64,000 bases of DNA, taken from contig NZ_FNJU01000008.1 in NCBI RefSeq assembly GCF_900104555.1, positions 137,608 through 201,607 of the forward strand. The letters are read 5' to 3'. The stretch is from Litchfieldia salsa (GTDB lineage Bacteria > Bacillota > Bacilli > Bacillales > Bacillaceae_L). Each line of letters begins with the position of its first letter. The stretch's first letter is position 1. Made by a program: the position numbers and the translations under genes. Positions 62,405-64,000 of this stretch are shown in pieces. Below the pieces are notes generated by a model. The model worked only from the letters and a program-made list of their open reading frames with translations, searched no databases and had not been told where the DNA came from.

Positions 62405-62560
62405 ATGGAAAAAAGTAGTCTATTACAGAGTATTGATTCTAATCAAACGCTAGATAAAGAATGGGCAAAGTTAATCTTAGAAGCTAAGAACAATGGTTTG
62501 TCCATTAAAGAAATCCGAGATTTTTTTAATGATAAGAGATTCACTCTCGAAAACCAATAA
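62405..62560 (+). CDS. SinI-like antirepressor protein
   Basis: 51 residues. LDKEWAKLILEAKNNGLSIKE followed by IRDFF matches the helical SinR-binding segment of SinI (in B. subtilis LDQEWVELMVEAKEANIS followed by PEEIRKYL). GGAGG lies seven bases before ATG 62405. The 3' end overlaps the convergent response-regulator gene by 20 bp. No SinR is encoded in this window, so the partner repressor must lie elsewhere. It is divergent from the giant kinase gene with a 90-bp shared promoter region. It would free matrix or biofilm genes by titrating a SinR/SlrR-type repressor (inference). Confidence 0.8.
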   Translation: MEKSSLLQSIDSNQTLDKEWAKLILEAKNNGLSIKEIRDFFNDKRFTLENQ

Positions 62561-63266
62561 ACTTATACCCAATACCTCTGACTGTTACGATATACATAGG
62601 TTTTTCAGGTACTGGTTCAACTTTTTTGCGCAAATTACTTATATGGACCATAACTGTTCGATTATCACCTAGACTTTCTTCTCCCCAAATCAGTTCGAAG
62701 AGATCCTTTACACTAAATACGCGGTCAGGATTCTCAGCTAATAGACAAATAAGTTGATATTCTTTTGCAGATAGTTGTACGGTTGCCCCATTCGCCTTAA
62801 CAACACAGCTTACTTTATCGATACATAGACCAGGAAATTCAATGATTTCCTTCTCCTTTCCCAGTAAGGCGCTGGATTGGTTTGCAATAGTTCGGTGACG
62901 TCGAAGGTGACCTTGGACTTTTACTGTTACAAGTGCTGGACTGAAAGGCTTTGTGATGTAGTCATCCCCACCAATTTTATGACCTAGAATTTTATCAATT
63001 TCATCCTCTTTTGAACTTAAAAAAAGAATCGGAACAGTAGTCTGTTGACGTATTAACTGACAAACTTCAAATCCGTCCATTCCCGGAAGCACAACATCTA
63101 ATATAATTAGGTCAGGTTTTTGTTCTTTCAATAATCGTAATGCGGTTGTACCATCTTCAGCATGAATGATCGTATAACCTTCCCTTTGTAGATATAATTG
63201 TAAAATTTCTCTGATATCACAATCATCTTCCACTAACATTACTTTTTCCCTTGACACAAATTCCAC
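62541..63266 (-). CDS. OmpR/PhoB-type response regulator
   Basis: 241 residues. The receiver domain (about 6-122) has the acidic pair in LVEDDCDIRE, the phosphoacceptor Asp57 in LIILDVVLPGMDGF, Ser84 and Lys106 (YITKPFSP). The C-terminal winged helix (about 145-238) includes LSAKEYQLICLLAENPDRVFS and VMVHISNLRKKVEP. The GTG at 63266 has AAGGGG eight bases upstream, and a later ATG would cut the first beta strand. It lies in the same direction as the giant histidine kinase, which is its probable partner. Confidence 0.93.
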   Translation of the reverse strand: MEFVSREKVMLVEDDCDIREILQLYLQREGYTIIHAEDGTTALRLLKEQKPDLIILDVVLPGMDGFEVCQLIRQQTTVPILFLSSKEDEIDKILGHKIGGDDYITKPFSPALVTVKVQGHLRRHRTIANQSSALLGKEKEIIEFPGLCIDKVSCVVKANGATVQLSAKEYQLICLLAENPDRVFSVKDLFELIWGEESLGDNRTVMVHISNLRKKVEPVPEKPMYIVTVRGIGYKFIGFRE

Positions 63267-63436
63267 CCACTTTTCCCCTTAACACTATAACTCTATATCA
63301 CTATCATTGTACCACCTTTTTCCTATATTATCCAACGAGTAGCATGGGTTATTTTTCCTAAGGAGTGATATAAGTGGATGTTATTTAAAGGAATATTCGT
63401 GGGAGAAATTTATTAATATGTAACTCTGCATAACGC

Positions 63437-63473
63437 AAAATGACCATCAAAACAGGATACTTTTTGATGGTCA
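63437..63473 (-). terminator. Intrinsic terminator of the dihydrouridine synthase gene
   Basis: TGACCATCAAAA (63441-63452) and TTTTGATGGTCA (63462-63473) pair perfectly over 12 bp. On the minus strand TTTTGCG follows. Confidence 0.75.
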
Positions 63474-63525
63474 CCTTTTAATGATTGCTATAGCGAAACC
63501 GTAATTAATCAAGGTCTCTATTTTT

Positions 63526-63552
63526 TTAGTCTTTTTCGTAAGCTTTGTTGCT
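63526..63552. repeat. Solo end of the nested palindromic element
   Basis: TAGTCTTTTTCGTAAGC followed by TTTGTTGCT closely matches the left end of copy 2 at 46126-46150 (TAGGCTCTTTTCGCAAAC then TTTGTTGCT). No core or right end is seen nearby. Confidence 0.45.
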
Positions 63553-63564
63553 CTTAGTCGACTT

Positions 63565-64000
63565 CTATTGTTCCACCACTCCATCAAAATTCTCAGATTC
63601 AAACTGATCGAGCAATGCTCGCACTTCATCTGTTGACTTTGTGTTCATTAATTGGTTTCTCAATTCACCTGCTCCGCGAAACCCTTTAACATAGATCTTA
63701 AAAAAGCGATGAAGAGCAGTGAACTTACGTAGCTCTAAATTTGAATATTTATCATGGAGATCCATATGCAACCTTAAGAGATCTAGCAATTCCTTACTAG
63801 TATGTTCTTTCGGCTCCTTTTCAAAGGCAAATGGATTATGGAAAATACCACGCCCAATCATCACACCATCAATTCCGTATTGATGAGCAAGCTTTAAGCC
63901 AGTTTGGCGGTCAAGAATATCCCCATTGATCGTCAAAAGTGTATCTGGTGCAACCTCATCACGAAGCTTCTTAATTTCCGGGATTAGCTCCCAATGAGCA
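63565..64000 (-). CDS. tRNA-dihydrouridine synthase, C-terminal part (cut by window edge)
   Basis: The frame is open from the right edge to the stop at 63565, giving about 144 residues of the C-terminus. [11 protein letters not shown] and [18 protein letters not shown] are the FMN/phosphate-binding end of the Dus barrel, and [22 protein letters not shown] belongs to the helical tRNA-binding domain. It reduces uridine in tRNA D-loops. The N-terminal two thirds, including the catalytic Cys, lie beyond the window. Confidence 0.92.
   Translation of the reverse strand, partial: AHWELIPEIKKLRDEVAPDTLLTINGDILDRQTGLKLAHQYGIDGVMIGRGIFHNPFAFEKEPKEHTSKELLDLLRLHMDLHDKYSNLELRKFTALHRFFKIYVKGFRGAGELRNQLMNTKSTDEVRALLDQFESENFDGVVEQ

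Overview
The window looks like chromosomal DNA of a low-GC, spore-forming Bacillaceae species (Bacillus or a close relative). The reasons are AT-rich intergenic DNA, strong AGGAGG-type ribosome sites, a SinI-like antirepressor, a Spo0E-like motif, a nupC/pdp/cdd nucleoside set, an ABC sugar importer lacking its own ATPase (as in MsmX-dependent Bacillus systems), and GCGCAAGCGC- and CTCCTGCGGG-type intergenic repeats that I associate with this family. I saw no tRNA, rRNA, CRISPR array, phage or insertion-sequence transposase.

Layout. (1) 1-12.7 kb: a glycan-remodelling region. A membrane-anchored, domain-permuted GH3 enzyme, a second GH3 enzyme, a GtrA membrane protein and a GT2 glycosyltransferase form one minus-strand operon. 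A third GH3 gene, paralogous to the second, follows behind a terminator. Upstream lie a LysR regulator and a divergent UDP-galactopyranose mutase gene. (2) 12.7-18.5 kb: a two-gene unit of a large SF1 helicase and an unknown winged-helix-like partner, then a membrane HD-GYP protein. (3) 18.5-24.6 kb: a five-gene NikABCDE-type metal importer whose promoter carries a Fur-family box, and a Spo0E/MEDS sensor gene broken by one in-frame stop codon. (4) 24.8-29.9 kb: an MMPL/RND exporter with an exported partner, divergent from a TetR regulator with paired 11-bp inverted operators, then a YdhG-like pseudogene with three lesions. (5) 30-31.9 kb: a MetE-like methyltransferase, a tiny DUF1328 membrane protein, and five phased ATATGCAC repeats. 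(6) 31.9-36.4 kb: nucleoside salvage (gntR-type regulator, nupC, pdp, xapX, cdd). (7) 36.4-54.3 kb: a carbohydrate-use locus with a DUF2264 protein, a TIM-barrel isomerase/epimerase-like protein, three Gfo/Idh/MocA dehydrogenases, two permeases, a binding lipoprotein, a membrane AraC-type sensor regulator, a GH88 unsaturated glucuronyl hydrolase, two further AraC regulators and a GH31 enzyme. Two copies of a long nested palindrome sit in its gaps. (8) 54.4-64 kb: an ABC-2 exporter, a DUF6526 protein, a 1739-residue pseudokinase/ATPase/GAF/histidine kinase, a response regulator, an orphan SinI-like gene and a dihydrouridine synthase running off the right edge.

How the parts work together (inference). 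The 36-54 kb locus would import oligosaccharides carrying a uronic acid or unsaturated uronic acid, trim them inside the cell with GH88 and GH31, and oxidise or isomerise the sugars. Cre-like sites suggest CcpA repression there and in the GH3 region. The GH3/GtrA/GT2/Glf neighbourhood looks more like synthesis and trimming of a cell-surface glycan than plain cellobiose use. Many minus-strand transcription units end in clear intrinsic terminators. Several genes have unusual starts or nonsense changes (MMPL, DUF6526, MEDS, YdhG-like) that deserve confirmation from reads.
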